Source of the DNA: an uncultured Pseudodesulfovibrio sp.
GTDB lineage: Bacteria > Desulfobacterota > Desulfovibrionia > Desulfovibrionales > Desulfovibrionaceae
Assembly: GCF_963664965.1 (NCBI RefSeq)
Contig: NZ_OY761823.1
Coordinates: 2,498,001-2,562,000, forward strand
DNA: 64,000 nucleotides
Reading direction: 5' to 3'
Within the stretch, counting starts at the first letter, position 1. Every line of letters starts with the position of its first letter. Under the pieces are notes generated by a model. It saw nothing but the letters and a program-made list of their open reading frames with translations, ran no database searches and was not told where the DNA came from. Positions 56,321-63,851 of the stretch are shown piece by piece. Position numbers and translations under genes: made by a program.

Positions 56321-56363
56321 GCCCCAGTGCCTCAAAAGTGGGTGCCGGGGCTTCGTAATTTTT
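56321..56363 (+). terminator. Terminator after the phage-type gene
   Basis: GCCCC/GGGGC stem with a partly paired interior, followed by TTCGTAATTTTTG; its right half GTGGGTGCCGGGGCTTCGTA is a near copy of the previous terminator. Confidence 0.7.
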
Positions 56364-56437
56364 GTGAGGGGTGGTTTTGTGGTGTGTGGTGGGGATTTTT
56401 GAGGAGGGGGAGTTGTAGCCTTATGACTACGACTGAG

Positions 56438-56473
56438 CACCGTCACGATTTTCTTGACGGTGGTAACCGTGAC
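56438..56473. repeat. Palindrome cluster
   Basis: CACCGTCA (56438-56445) and TGACGGTG (56455-56462) are a perfect inverted repeat, followed by GGTAACC and a CGTGAC that can pair with the GTCACG. Between convergent genes; possibly a terminator-like or protein-binding site. Confidence 0.5.
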
Positions 56474-56495
56474 GCTTTCAGTACGGTTGAATTTG

Positions 56496-56520
56496 TGGTG
56501 ACCCATGGAATCGAACCACG
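56496..56520 (-). other. tRNA-like 3' fragment
   Basis: On the minus strand CGTGG-TTCGATT-CCATG forms a good T arm followed by GGTCACCA, like the 3' end of a tRNA. No matching 5' half is found upstream, and it differs from tRNA-Ser. It could be a relic of another attachment site or chance. Confidence 0.3.
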
Positions 56521-56584
56521 CACCGAGATTGTCATATAAAAATGACTCCTGCCGAAGGGATGTTCATTACGAACACCCCTTTGC

Positions 56585-57779
56585 TCAATCGCGCATCAGG
56601 GAATCAACATTGCGGTACCCCTTGCGGAACCATGCATCGAGGACGGCGAAAGCTTCTTCGTGGTACTTACTGAGGGCGGGGCGAACAGCGGGCTTGCACT
56701 TGTTGGGGGTAATCATGAAGAGCCAACCGCTGAGTTTTTCAATGGGGAGCATGATCATTTCATACTTCTTGTCCTCAGCGGCAGTCATGTAGATATCTGT
56801 CCGACTCGCGCTCAATTCGCTGTCAGTGTTGATCTTTGCTCGTTGCCCAGACCATGTCAGGCCGATTGCATCGCAGATGTGCTTGGCCGAAAAGTACTGG
56901 CCTCCGTCTGCGGTGACAGCAACCTGTTTGGTAAGCTCATTGATCTGGGCCTGAGCTTCTGCCGGGAGGTTGGTGTCTCCAACAGAGAGATTGTCTTCGC
57001 CGAGCTTAACGAGGAGTTCGCCGTCAGATACTTCGACAAGGCCCGTCTCGCGAATCTTCTCGATACACCACAGGTGGAATTTCGGAGACAGGTACTGAGC
57101 ATAGGCAATACCCAGATCGCCATAGGCGAAGGTGCCGGGAGCACGTCACCACGGTAGGTTTTAACGGGGTCGAAATTCTCAAGGTAAGAATTCTTACCTT
57201 GAGCCTCTGTTTTCAGCTTTTCCTTAAGGGTTTCAATGAGTCGCTGGGTGTCGGCGTTCTTCAGCCAGTGAACAGGCTTATTCCGTGCTTCCGAACCACA
57301 CGCTCTCCACATGTTGGTCAGGTTGATCATGCCGTCTTCGACTTTGATTTCGTGGCCTTCGTAGAGGCCGAGAAGTATGAAATTATCTCAACAGTCAGCG
57401 TCTGAATCATGGTGTCCGGGGCATTGAGCATGGACTCGACAGTCTGCTCGGTGGCGTACATGCCACGTTTGCGGATACTGGGCAGGACTTCGGCAGTAAT
57501 CCACTTCTTGAATGCTTTGGCCTCCGGTTTCCGGGAGCGCAGGATCAGAGAGTACAGGCCGGATTCGTTGATGACGGTGGCCATGGGATTACCGCGCATA
57601 TTATGCGACTTAATCTTAACCGTCTGTTTTTCATCATCATCCAGACCACGGACGGAATCTGCGGGCTTTGCGAAGCCCAAAATGTCACATACGTCCTTCG
57701 CGACGAACCACGGGTCTCCGTTGTCGTCGGTCAGGATGTGGAGATCGAGACGACATATCGCGTCTCGTACATCTCTCAA
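56585..57779 (-). pseudogene. Bro-N/KilA-N phage antirepressor, broken by two frameshifts
   Basis: Three minus-strand frames in series. 57779 to about 57385: Bro-N domain (GDPWFVAKDVCDILGF, NPMATVINESGLYSLILRSRKPEAKAFKKWI, then LNAPDTMIQTLT). About 57384 to 57146: KilA-N start (ILLGLYEGHEIKVEDG, MINLTNMWRACG). About 57145 to 56585: KilA-N remainder (GTFAYGDLGIAYAQYLSPKF) and a C-terminal domain (DSLMRD end). Each join needs one extra base. It may also be two genes, Bro-N and KilA-N, of which the second is frameshifted. TTG 57779 is a tentative start. Confidence 0.75.
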
Positions 57780-57843
57780 ATTTCGATTCTGAGGCGTTTT
57801 TTATCTTTTCGTAGCACGATTACGATTCGTTCTAGGAGCAAAC

Positions 57844-57936
57844 ATGAGCGAAATTTGGACACATAAGCGGAACCATTCACTGCATTTCTGGGATATGTCT
57901 TCACAAGATTCTGGAAGTTATCTAATATTTGGGTGA
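57844..57936 (+). CDS. Tiny protein (30 residues), divergent from the antirepressor
   Basis: ATG 57844 with AGGAG six bases upstream, TGA at 57934-57936. Polar, His/Trp/Ser-rich (MSEIWTHKRNHSLHFW); no domain. The good ribosome site and the tight spacing to the next gene support translation. Confidence 0.5.
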   Translation: MSEIWTHKRNHSLHFWDMSSQDSGSYLIFG

Positions 57937-57948
57937 AGCGAGGTTGTT

Positions 57949-58095
57949 ATGGAGTTTCTGGAATTCGTGATTCTGTTTGCTGTTTTGGGTCTTTTGGGTG
58001 CCATTGTTTACTGGGTCTTCTCTCTTGCATTAATGGGTGTGGGATTCTTCATTGTTGGGATCGTGCTACTTGTGATCTGGAACCTGTTGTCTTGA
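57949..58095 (+). CDS. Small two-helix membrane protein (48 residues)
   Basis: ATG 57949 with GCGAGG upstream, TGA at 58093-58095. Almost wholly hydrophobic: helices at about 5-28 and 30-46, joined by a short Gly-Val turn. Twelve bases behind the 30-residue gene, so probably one transcript. Could be a toxin, holin-like or superinfection-type peptide; nothing in the sequence decides. Confidence 0.6.
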   Translation: MEFLEFVILFAVLGLLGAIVYWVFSLALMGVGFFIVGIVLLVIWNLLS

Positions 58096-58116
58096 TCTCT
58101 GTTACAGCCCCAGAAA

Positions 58117-58274
58117 GGGCTTCAGCCCACACGAGCGAAGCGAGTATCGGCACGAAGTGCCGACCATACATGTCTTGTGCATCCCATTTCTCATACATGT
58201 ATCCCTATTGTTCATGATGTACTGGGGTTCCCCCGGCCTTGCGGCCTCCTCCAGCCCAGTACATCCGCTTCGCG
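58117..58274. repeat. Array of mini-hairpins with GAA/TTC loops and an 11-bp inverted repeat
   Basis: GGGC-TTCA-GCCC (58117-58128), CGAGCGAAGCGAG (58132-58144), CGGCAC-GAA-GTGCCG (58148-58162), GATGTACTGGG/CCCAGTACATC (58216-58226 and 58255-58265) enclosing GGCC-TTGC-GGCC, and CGC-TTC-GCG (58266-58274). No gene is seen in 58096-58557, which separates convergent genes. Confidence 0.8.
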
Positions 58275-58340
58275 TTCACTGGTCCTTTGTTTCTTCTCCT
58301 CCGGTAAATCACTTCTCCCCTGTCATATCCCTTGTCTCTC

Positions 58341-58542
58341 TGTTGGACATTGGAACACTTTCAGTACCCTACAGGTATCTCTTGTCACCCTTCTTATTAC
58401 TCTTCTCTCTTGTGAAAAAAATGAAAGTTGTTGTGGCAGTAGGGTTAACGGGCGATTCGATGTCCACCCCCCCCCCGCTCAGAGCATTCTACGCGCTTCT
58501 GTTGGACATTTTCAAAATGCTCTGTTGGACAAATGTCCAACA
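58341..58542. repeat. TGTTGGACA repeats
   Basis: TGTTGGACA at 58341, 58500 and 58523; the last forms a perfect palindrome with TGTCCAACA (58534-58542) around AA. A run of ten C lies at 58467-58476. The core TTGGACA differs by one base from the TGGGACA heptamers before the integrase. Confidence 0.8.
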
Positions 58543-58557
58543 AGAATCCTCCCAAAA

Positions 58558-59193
58558 TCACAGGTTCTGGAGAGCCTTTTTGATGCCTTCCTTGAGGTCG
58601 CCACGCTGAATGAAAGGCTTCCGTTTGTGTATACCTCCGGGAGCCTTGCCGAGTGTGCCGATGACATACATCCCCGGTTTGTTGGGAACGGTTCTGAGTT
58701 CCTTCAAGATTCCGGCTTCGACCATGAGGTTGATTTGGCGTTTCACGGTTCGCTCTCCACATCCCAGTTTCGAGGCGATCACTTTCTTGTCAGGTTCAAC
58801 GACAAGATCACCGTAATCATCCTTGCCGTACCCCTTGTGAAGGTATGGTCTGCCGCCTGCGGCTTTGATTTTGGCTTTTACATCATCGTCTGCATGCGGG
58901 CGTAGCTGATGGTGATCGTAAATTTCCATGAAGACGGGCTTGAACCTCGGAGGGAGTTTGATCGACGGGTCATTGAACATTGCAATGCCGCGCTTGGACT
59001 TCTTCACTTTGTCGCTGAATTCTTGCTCAATAACTGCCTTGGCTTCGTCCAGAATTTCCTTGAGACGCTCGAAATCTGCGTTGGGCATGTACGAGTCTGG
59101 GCCGAGGTCTTTAATGCGCTCTTCGGCTTCCTTACGCATAATCTGGAGCACTTCCCAGAGTGCTCGTTCTTCCCATTCGTGTTTATTCTGCAT
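58558..59193 (-). CDS. Winged-helix DNA-binding protein, possible replication or control protein
   Basis: A 211-residue protein. The N-terminal 75 residues are a charged helix; residues about 135-175 (VIASKLGCGERTVKRQINLMVEAGILKEL) are a clear helix-turn-helix with the wing of MarR/replication-initiator type; the C-terminus is basic. It is the last gene of the leftward set, next to the repeat-rich stretch, a layout compatible with a replication initiator beside its origin, which is inference only. Confidence 0.75.
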   Translation of the reverse strand: MQNKHEWEERALWEVLQIMRKEAEERIKDLGPDSYMPNADFERLKEILDEAKAVIEQEFSDKVKKSKRGIAMFNDPSIKLPPRFKPVFMEIYDHHQLRPHADDDVKAKIKAAGGRPYLHKGYGKDDYGDLVVEPDKKVIASKLGCGERTVKRQINLMVEAGILKELRTVPNKPGMYVIGTLGKAPGGIHKRKPFIQRGDLKEGIKKALQNL

Positions 59194-59213
59194 CGGTGAT
59201 TCCTATGGTGATA

Positions 59214-59243
59214 CCCCGGCATGCACGGGCATACATGCCGGGG
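59214..59243. repeat. Intercistronic hairpin
   Basis: CCCCGGCATG (59214-59223) and CATGCCGGGG (59234-59243) around ten bases, 20 bases before the start of the winged-helix gene on the minus strand. No T tract, so more likely a processing or stability element. Confidence 0.6.
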
Positions 59244-59256
59244 CTTGTTGGTGTCC

Positions 59257-59703
59257 TTATCGGATCGAGGCAGCGTAACGGGCAGCGGCTTCGGCTTCAA
59301 GCCTGTTTGCCAATTCGGGGTCGATACTGCGAATCCGATTCTGTTCGGATACGTCCTTGAACAGCCAAGGATTGGCAGAAGTCTCGGTGTCGATCTTCAT
59401 GCCCTGCGCCTCCATCGCCTTGCGGGCGGCTACGGGGTCTTTCTTGTAGAGTTCACCGATTGCGGTCAAGCTCATCTTCTTAGCGGCTTCGGTGGTCTGC
59501 TGTTCCTTGGTCTGGGCCGCAACTTTCTTGTGTCCTGCCTCAATCTGTTTGTCGAGATTCTGGACCTGACCATGCAAGTGATCCACAGTGGAGTTCAGAG
59601 CCTTGAAGAAAACGCGATCTTCGACATGTTCCAATTTCATCTTAGATACTTCCAGAGTGAGTTTGGCGATCAGGGACTTGAGTTCAGCTATTTTATTTTC
59701 CAT
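59257..59703 (-). CDS. Hypothetical coiled-coil protein (148 residues)
   Basis: Start ATG 59703 with AAAGGAA seven bases upstream; the longer frame to 59769 overlaps the previous gene. Residues 1-70 are a predicted coiled coil (leucine-rich heptads, Lys/Glu), followed by a Gln/Thr linker and a conserved-looking C-terminal part (ELYKKDPVAARKAME, DPELANRLEAEAAARY). Function unknown. Confidence 0.7.
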   Translation of the reverse strand: MENKIAELKSLIAKLTLEVSKMKLEHVEDRVFFKALNSTVDHLHGQVQNLDKQIEAGHKKVAAQTKEQQTTEAAKKMSLTAIGELYKKDPVAARKAMEAQGMKIDTETSANPWLFKDVSEQNRIRSIDPELANRLEAEAAARYAASIR

Positions 59704-59704
59704 T

Positions 59705-60082
59705 TTAGTTCCTTTCTCGAAAGAGAATGTTGTGCGCCTCTTTATACATTTGGGCGCGGTTATTTCCATGGATACGGGTAAGTTTGTCGAACAACTTTTC
59801 GACCAACTTCTGGTCGTAGTCGTCGGGGATCACAAAAAGGCGCAACACTCCATCAAGCAGGAGTACTGCGCCTCTGTTCAGGAGCCTGATTCGCTCCTCT
59901 TCGTCGTCTGGGAGTTGTGCAGGGCTTCGTGTTCTGGTGACCGGGGAAAACGCCTCGATATCCGAGAGGAAGTCACTGTCGCGCCGTACAACCTGCCAGA
60001 CACATTCGATGGGCCTATGCTTCGCCTCGATTTCCTCGAAGGCTTTCTCCAATTTCTTCAATTTCACGGTCAGTTCCGACAC
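59705..60082 (-). CDS. Hypothetical protein (125 residues)
   Basis: Start ATG 60082 inside the upstream gene. N-terminal charged helix, middle acidic DDEEERIRLL, hydrophobic AVLLLDGVLRLFVIPDDYD. Ends one base before the coiled-coil gene. No family recognised. Confidence 0.65.
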   Translation of the reverse strand: MSELTVKLKKLEKAFEEIEAKHRPIECVWQVVRRDSDFLSDIEAFSPVTRTRSPAQLPDDEEERIRLLNRGAVLLLDGVLRLFVIPDDYDQKLVEKLFDKLTRIHGNNRAQMYKEAHNILFRERN

Positions 60083-60314
60083 TGGTCTGGCCCTCCATGA
60101 GCATGTTGATCTTGTTTTCCAGTTCCTCGATTGCAGTTGAGGTCTTGATGTCCTTCATCATGGTGAACATCTGTTGCAGCACATAGACGTACTTGGACCC
60201 ATGCTGCACCGGAATTTCCTCATTCCTCATGAGCCTGTAGATTTTGCCGACCTCGGCTGCTACATTATCGAGCGTAGCGAGTTGAGGCCGATAACGGGGC
60301 TTCTTCGTTGCCAT
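60015..60314 (-). CDS. Hypothetical helical protein (99 residues)
   Basis: Start ATG 60314 with AAGGA eight bases upstream; the frame is open back to 60497 but without a ribosome site. Contains NVAAEVGKIYRLMRNEEI and KYVYVLQQMFTMMKDI, amphipathic helices that suggest an oligomer. Its 3' end overlaps the next gene by 68 bases. Confidence 0.65.
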   Translation of the reverse strand: MATKKPRYRPQLATLDNVAAEVGKIYRLMRNEEIPVQHGSKYVYVLQQMFTMMKDIKTSTAIEELENKINMLMEGQTSVGTDREIEEIGESLRGNRGEA

Positions 60315-60541
60315 TCTTCTGTTCCTTCTGGGCTGATTCTGGGCAATTACCGGGGTGGGAGGTCTAAAAAATTTGGCGACACGCGGTGCCGCTTTGTGGT
60401 GGCCTCTCATCACACAGGGGGAGTCAAGACGATCTCTTTGCGGCTCTAAGCTCCTCAGTCGAGCAAGCCATGCGAGATCACACCCTCCCCATCCCATCAG
60501 CTTGTTGTTTGTTGGTGTTGTCGAGGTCCAGTTGACTTCGC

Positions 60542-60784
60542 CTACAACTGTCTCGCCAACGGCTGCATTCCTCTTTTCTGCTCAAGAGACTCAAGGATGA
60601 GTTGTTTTACGGGCTTCCTTTCAAGCTGGAAGGCTCCAGCCTCCCGCTCCCACTTGGGCAGGTGTTCGTCTAGTGCGATCTGTGCCAGCTTCGACGGTGT
60701 ACAACCGAGCCTCTTGCAGAGTTCCATGAGTCTGTCGTGGGTCTCGGCGGGCAAGGAGATGTGTTTGGACTTGTACTGGGTCAT
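60542..60784 (-). CDS. Ribbon-helix-helix-like DNA-binding protein (80 residues)
   Basis: N-terminal strand-helix-helix pattern (KHISLPAETHDRLMELCKRLGCTPSKLAQIALDEHL) typical of CopG/MetJ-Arc regulators, then a basic C-terminal extension. AGGA precedes the ATG. Followed by 227 bases before the next start, where no other gene is seen. Confidence 0.75.
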   Translation of the reverse strand: MTQYKSKHISLPAETHDRLMELCKRLGCTPSKLAQIALDEHLPKWEREAGAFQLERKPVKQLILESLEQKRGMQPLARQL

Positions 60785-60804
60785 TTCTGGATTCCTCCAC
60801 GGGT

Positions 60805-61020
60805 TTACTGTTGTGCTTTCATGGCCATTGCCAATGCAACCTTGGCACCAATTGCCGGATTGTCGCTGGTAATGGAATCAAGCGTGTTCTGAAAATCTCT
60901 AACAATGAGATTCAATGTGGCAGACCGGGAAACCCCGTAGGTCTGCGAGAAGCCATCCAGAAAGGCGATGACTTCGGGTTTGAGGACATATGTCCTTCGC
61001 TGTGCTTTGTGATTGCTCAT
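60805..61020 (-). CDS. Ribbon-helix-helix-like protein (71 residues)
   Basis: Start ATG 61020 with AGGAGG seven bases upstream. RRTYVLKPEVIAFLDGFSQTYGVSRSATLNLIVRDF is the strand-helix-helix motif; the C-terminus is a hydrophobic Ala/Met helix. First gene of the leftward set and probably its autoregulator. The 303 bases upstream (61021-61323) hold the divergent promoters. Confidence 0.78.
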   Translation of the reverse strand: MSNHKAQRRTYVLKPEVIAFLDGFSQTYGVSRSATLNLIVRDFQNTLDSITSDNPAIGAKVALAMAMKAQQ

Positions 61021-61253
61021 AAAGCCTCCTTGGTTGTTGATCGGTGTGAATAAGGTGTTCATACGGACTGACAAATAAGGAAGAGGGCATCCCGCAATGG
61101 AGACTGCCCTCTTCCAACCCGTTTTCCCGGTATCACCGATGGGAAATATTTTAATTTAATTGTGTTGTCTCAAAAGGTACACGTTGTGTGTCTGCTGGTC
61201 CTTGCTCGAAAAGCCGTAGGCCCCCGTGTCACTAAACCTTGAAAATTGTTTTA

Positions 61254-61282
61254 TTGACACACCTTCTCGGAAGGACTAAAGG
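61254..61282 (+). promoter_or_regulatory. Probable promoter/operator of the resolvase gene
   Basis: TTGACA (61254-61259), 17 bases, TAAAGG (61277-61282). The spacer contains the palindrome CCTTC-TCG-GAAGG (61262-61274), a likely operator or res half-site. Confidence 0.5.
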
Positions 61283-61323
61283 TTTCTTTACACGAGCCGA
61301 TTAATTCACACGAGGATCACAAC

Positions 61324-61872
61324 ATGGCAGACATCGCATACATTCGAGTCAGTTCCGTTGACCAGAACACAGACCGTCAGCTTGACGGGCTTACCTTTGA
61401 AGAGACTTTCACTGAGAAAGCCAGTGCGGCCACGACCAAACGTCCTGAACTGGAGAATTGTCTTCGCTACCTCCGCAAAGGTGACACTCTTCATGTCCAT
61501 AGCATTGACCGTCTGGCCCGTAATCTCGAAGACCTGTTGCGACTCCTCAATGAACTTGTTGGTCGAAGTGTAGCCGTTAAATTCCACAAAGAGCATCTCA
61601 CCTTCACCGGGGAAGACAACCCGTTTCAGACTTTGCAACTCCAAATCATTGGAGCCGTGGCACAATTCGAGCGGTCCATCATCAAGGAAAGGCAGCGCGA
61701 AGGCATTGCCAAAGCTCAAGCCAAGGGCAAGCACTGTGGGCGCAAAGCCAAGCTGACACAGGATCAGGTCGAAGAAATCAAGAAGCGTATTACGGCTGGT
61801 GATGAGAAGAAAGCTTTAGCCGCTGAATACGGCATCAGTAGGCAAACTTTGTACAGAATCATCAAGAAGTAG
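61324..61872 (+). CDS. Serine recombinase (resolvase/invertase)
   Basis: A 182-residue recombinase of Tn3-resolvase/Hin type. The catalytic Ser is Ser10 in YIRVSS; SIDRLARN and GAVAQFERSIIKERQREGI are family motifs; the C-terminal HTH is at about 148-182 (KKALAAEYGISRQTLYRIIKK). GAGGATC precedes the ATG. A diverged copy of the last 35 codons occurs at 62.6 kb. Confidence 0.95.
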   Translation: MADIAYIRVSSVDQNTDRQLDGLTFEETFTEKASAATTKRPELENCLRYLRKGDTLHVHSIDRLARNLEDLLRLLNELVGRSVAVKFHKEHLTFTGEDNPFQTLQLQIIGAVAQFERSIIKERQREGIAKAQAKGKHCGRKAKLTQDQVEEIKKRITAGDEKKALAAEYGISRQTLYRIIKK

Positions 61873-62112
61873 CTGAAACCGTATCCCATACTTGTCCCAC
61901 ATGGCTCGTTGCGCCCCTGCGCCAACAACATACGTTCAATACAAAAAATAGAACGCCTTTACCGCGGCGTCCGCAAACACCCGCTCACCCTCATTCCTGA
62001 GTAGGCTTTGTGTTATCGCACAACCTACTTTAAAGCTTGTATCAGTATATATATTTTGTTAGCTACTATCCTCTTTCGCGCTTACCAATTAACCAAAGGA
62101 AAACAAGTTTTT

Positions 62113-62589
62113 ATGATGAAGAAACTACTAACACTTCTAGTTTTCGCACTAACTGTATCGACCATGTCCGGTTGTGCTTCAATGTCTATGCTACCTAATA
62201 CATCGACTGAGGCGGAACAGAAGACCTTAGCAGAAGGCGACACCGGATGGGCAAGCTACAGAGAGATCTCCAGATTCTCTGACACGACTTCTGACGAGCT
62301 TATTGAAGCCGCTAAGTATGGTCTTGGATACTCAAAATTCGCTCTCACCAAAGTAGATAAAATCAATGGGGTAGTATTTGGCGAGCATGGTATGACTCTT
62401 CATGATTGGAATATCATAGCCGCAGTCTATATCATTGATAAAAAGGACTGGTTCAAAGTTATTGTTGCAGCGGAAGGCTCAAAAGATATTGGCTTTTCAG
62501 GTGATGCAACTGGCGGAGGATGGACTGGACAAATACTAATAGGCATGCGTGAATACTTGGATAAATACCGCATCAAACCAATTCAATAA
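62113..62589 (+). CDS. Putative lipoprotein (158 residues)
   Basis: Start ATG 62113 (or 62116) after AAAGGA. Signal peptide ends in a lipobox (STMSGC, lipidated Cys near residue 20). The mature part has no known domain: SYREISRFSDTTSDELIEAA, HDWNIIAAVYIIDKKDWFKVIVAAEG, GGGWTGQILIGM. The region is more AT-rich than the core genome. It lies between an intact resolvase and a duplicated resolvase tail, so it looks like cargo. Confidence 0.8.
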   Translation: MMKKLLTLLVFALTVSTMSGCASMSMLPNTSTEAEQKTLAEGDTGWASYREISRFSDTTSDELIEAAKYGLGYSKFALTKVDKINGVVFGEHGMTLHDWNIIAAVYIIDKKDWFKVIVAAEGSKDIGFSGDATGGGWTGQILIGMREYLDKYRIKPIQ

Positions 62590-62592
62590 GGA

Positions 62593-62715
62593 ACTCTTGA
62601 AAATGTACAGATAAGTGAGATCAAGAAGCGCATTGAGGGTGGTGAGGAGAAGAAAGCTTTGGCTCATGAGTACGGTATCAGTAGGCAGACTTTGTATCGG
62701 GTGATCAAGAAATAG
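62593..62715 (+). pseudogene. Duplicated resolvase C-terminal remnant
   Basis: A frame without its own start encodes EIKKRIEGGEEKKALAHEY and GISRQTLYRVIKK then TAG, matching the last 35 residues of the resolvase at 61324-61872 with several substitutions. It begins directly behind the lipoprotein stop and in the same frame. Confidence 0.88.
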
Positions 62716-62730
62716 CAATATTTCTTTGTT

Positions 62731-62948
62731 GTGCCACTGCGTGGCACTGTTCGCCTTCGGCTCACGTTTATTTTTATTGTTCTGCTGGGTGTTGTAAGTT
62801 GCACAACCCAGAAAGGAAATTATCCAACAAACAGCGAAGCTGGTGATTTTGTATTGATGAGCGAAGCGAATCAATCAACGTCACCCAAACAAGTCATTTG
62901 TCTGTGGTGTGCTTCACTGCGTTCGCACACTGCTCATCTTCGATGAGC
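62731..62948. repeat. Second array of mini-hairpins
   Basis: GTGCCAC-TGC-GTGGCAC (62731-62747), GCC-TTC-GGC (62753-62761), CAGC-GAA-GCTG (near 62833), TTGATGAGCGAAGCGAATCAA (near 62856, tandem G-A mismatches around GCGAAGC), GTGTGC/GCACAC (62907-62930) and GCTCATC-TTC-GATGAGC (62932-62948). No supported gene in 62716-63112. Confidence 0.75.
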
Positions 62949-63112
62949 GGGATTTTCATGACATTTTCTTATTGTTTGCATTCTTCTTGTCTCTCTTCCT
63001 AATAACATACACGTTTTAGGGGGTGGGTTCGGAAGCTCTTTTCGGCAATTTTTCCAATCTTTTTTCAAAAAAGTGTATATCTGTCTGAAAACACAACAAA
63101 GTAAGACCACCT

Positions 63113-63778
63113 TTACGCAGCCACCCATTTCCCTTCGATCAGCATCGGGTAATCGCCAGCATTCAGAATACGGGTCAGCGTGGCATATTCCTTCCAGAGT
63201 TCTGCTTCCTTTGCTCGTTCGCGCCAAAGGTCTCGAATGTGATTGGTCACTGCGACATTGAGATACGTTCCAATCGTGGCTTTTTCAGAGTTAGATTTTC
63301 CCGCACTAGGATCAAATTTGGTGCTGCATTTCATGAAGACATGCGCGACCTCGCCAAAGACCTCATCAAAGGTGATGTTGCGGTCAAATTCTCTGAAGCT
63401 TTTAAAGCGATATCTGGCTTGAGAACGCACAATCTCAATGAGGTCTTCCCTTTCAGTGTTGAAAAGCGGAATATCGACATCCCCTTTGATCTTGTCAAAA
63501 TCTGATTCATTGACCTCTTTTGGGTAATGCCGAGCCTTCTTATCTCCGATCTCCTTGCGAAGTTCCAGTTCTCTCAAGGCAAACGAAAAGGCAACTTCGA
63601 GTGGGTACTCATATTTGATGCGTCGAAACACTTTCTCGTAGCTAATATTGAGGGGATACAGGCATTTGTCAGATAGGAGCTTTCGTTTCAATTGCTTGTA
63701 GATGGCAACAAAAGGACTCCAATACGAGCTGTTGTCGTCTGGCGCTTTCAGAGTGACTCCCATAGGGGCAGTGAGCAT
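63113..63778 (-). CDS. Protein resembling sigma-70 region 2
   Basis: Start ATG 63778 with GGAGGA six bases upstream, 221 residues. The C-terminal third (EVFGEVAHVFMKCSTKFDPS, then ATIGTYLNVAVTNHIRDLWRERAKE) follows the pattern of sigma-70 region 2, where a KFDP segment precedes the core-binding and -10 helices; no region 4 is present. The N-terminal 130 residues are charged and unassigned. It could be a phage-type sigma-like factor or an unrelated helical protein. Confidence 0.6.
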   Translation of the reverse strand: MLTAPMGVTLKAPDDNSSYWSPFVAIYKQLKRKLLSDKCLYPLNISYEKVFRRIKYEYPLEVAFSFALRELELRKEIGDKKARHYPKEVNESDFDKIKGDVDIPLFNTEREDLIEIVRSQARYRFKSFREFDRNITFDEVFGEVAHVFMKCSTKFDPSAGKSNSEKATIGTYLNVAVTNHIRDLWRERAKEAELWKEYATLTRILNAGDYPMLIEGKWVAA

Positions 63779-63794
63779 ATAATTCCTCCGTTCT

Positions 63795-63837
63795 AATGAA
63801 GCCCCGGCGTTCTCTCATTGATCACCAGGGCTTCATT
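63795..63837 (-). repeat. Long-loop inverted repeat between leftward genes
   Basis: AATGAAGCCC (63795-63804) and GGGCTTCATT (63828-63837), with a 23-base loop. The right part on the minus strand, GCCGGGGCTTC, recurs in the element's other hairpins. Confidence 0.6.
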
Positions 63838-63851
63838 CCCGGCTTTGTGGT

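Noticed and set aside
62536-62874. 112-codon leftward frame over the hairpin array
   Set aside because: Overlaps the lipoprotein end and resolvase remnant in antisense, without a ribosome site.
62731-62946. 71-codon frame with a lipobox-like VVSC
   Set aside because: No ribosome site; its sequence is dictated by the hairpin array and the C-terminus looks random.
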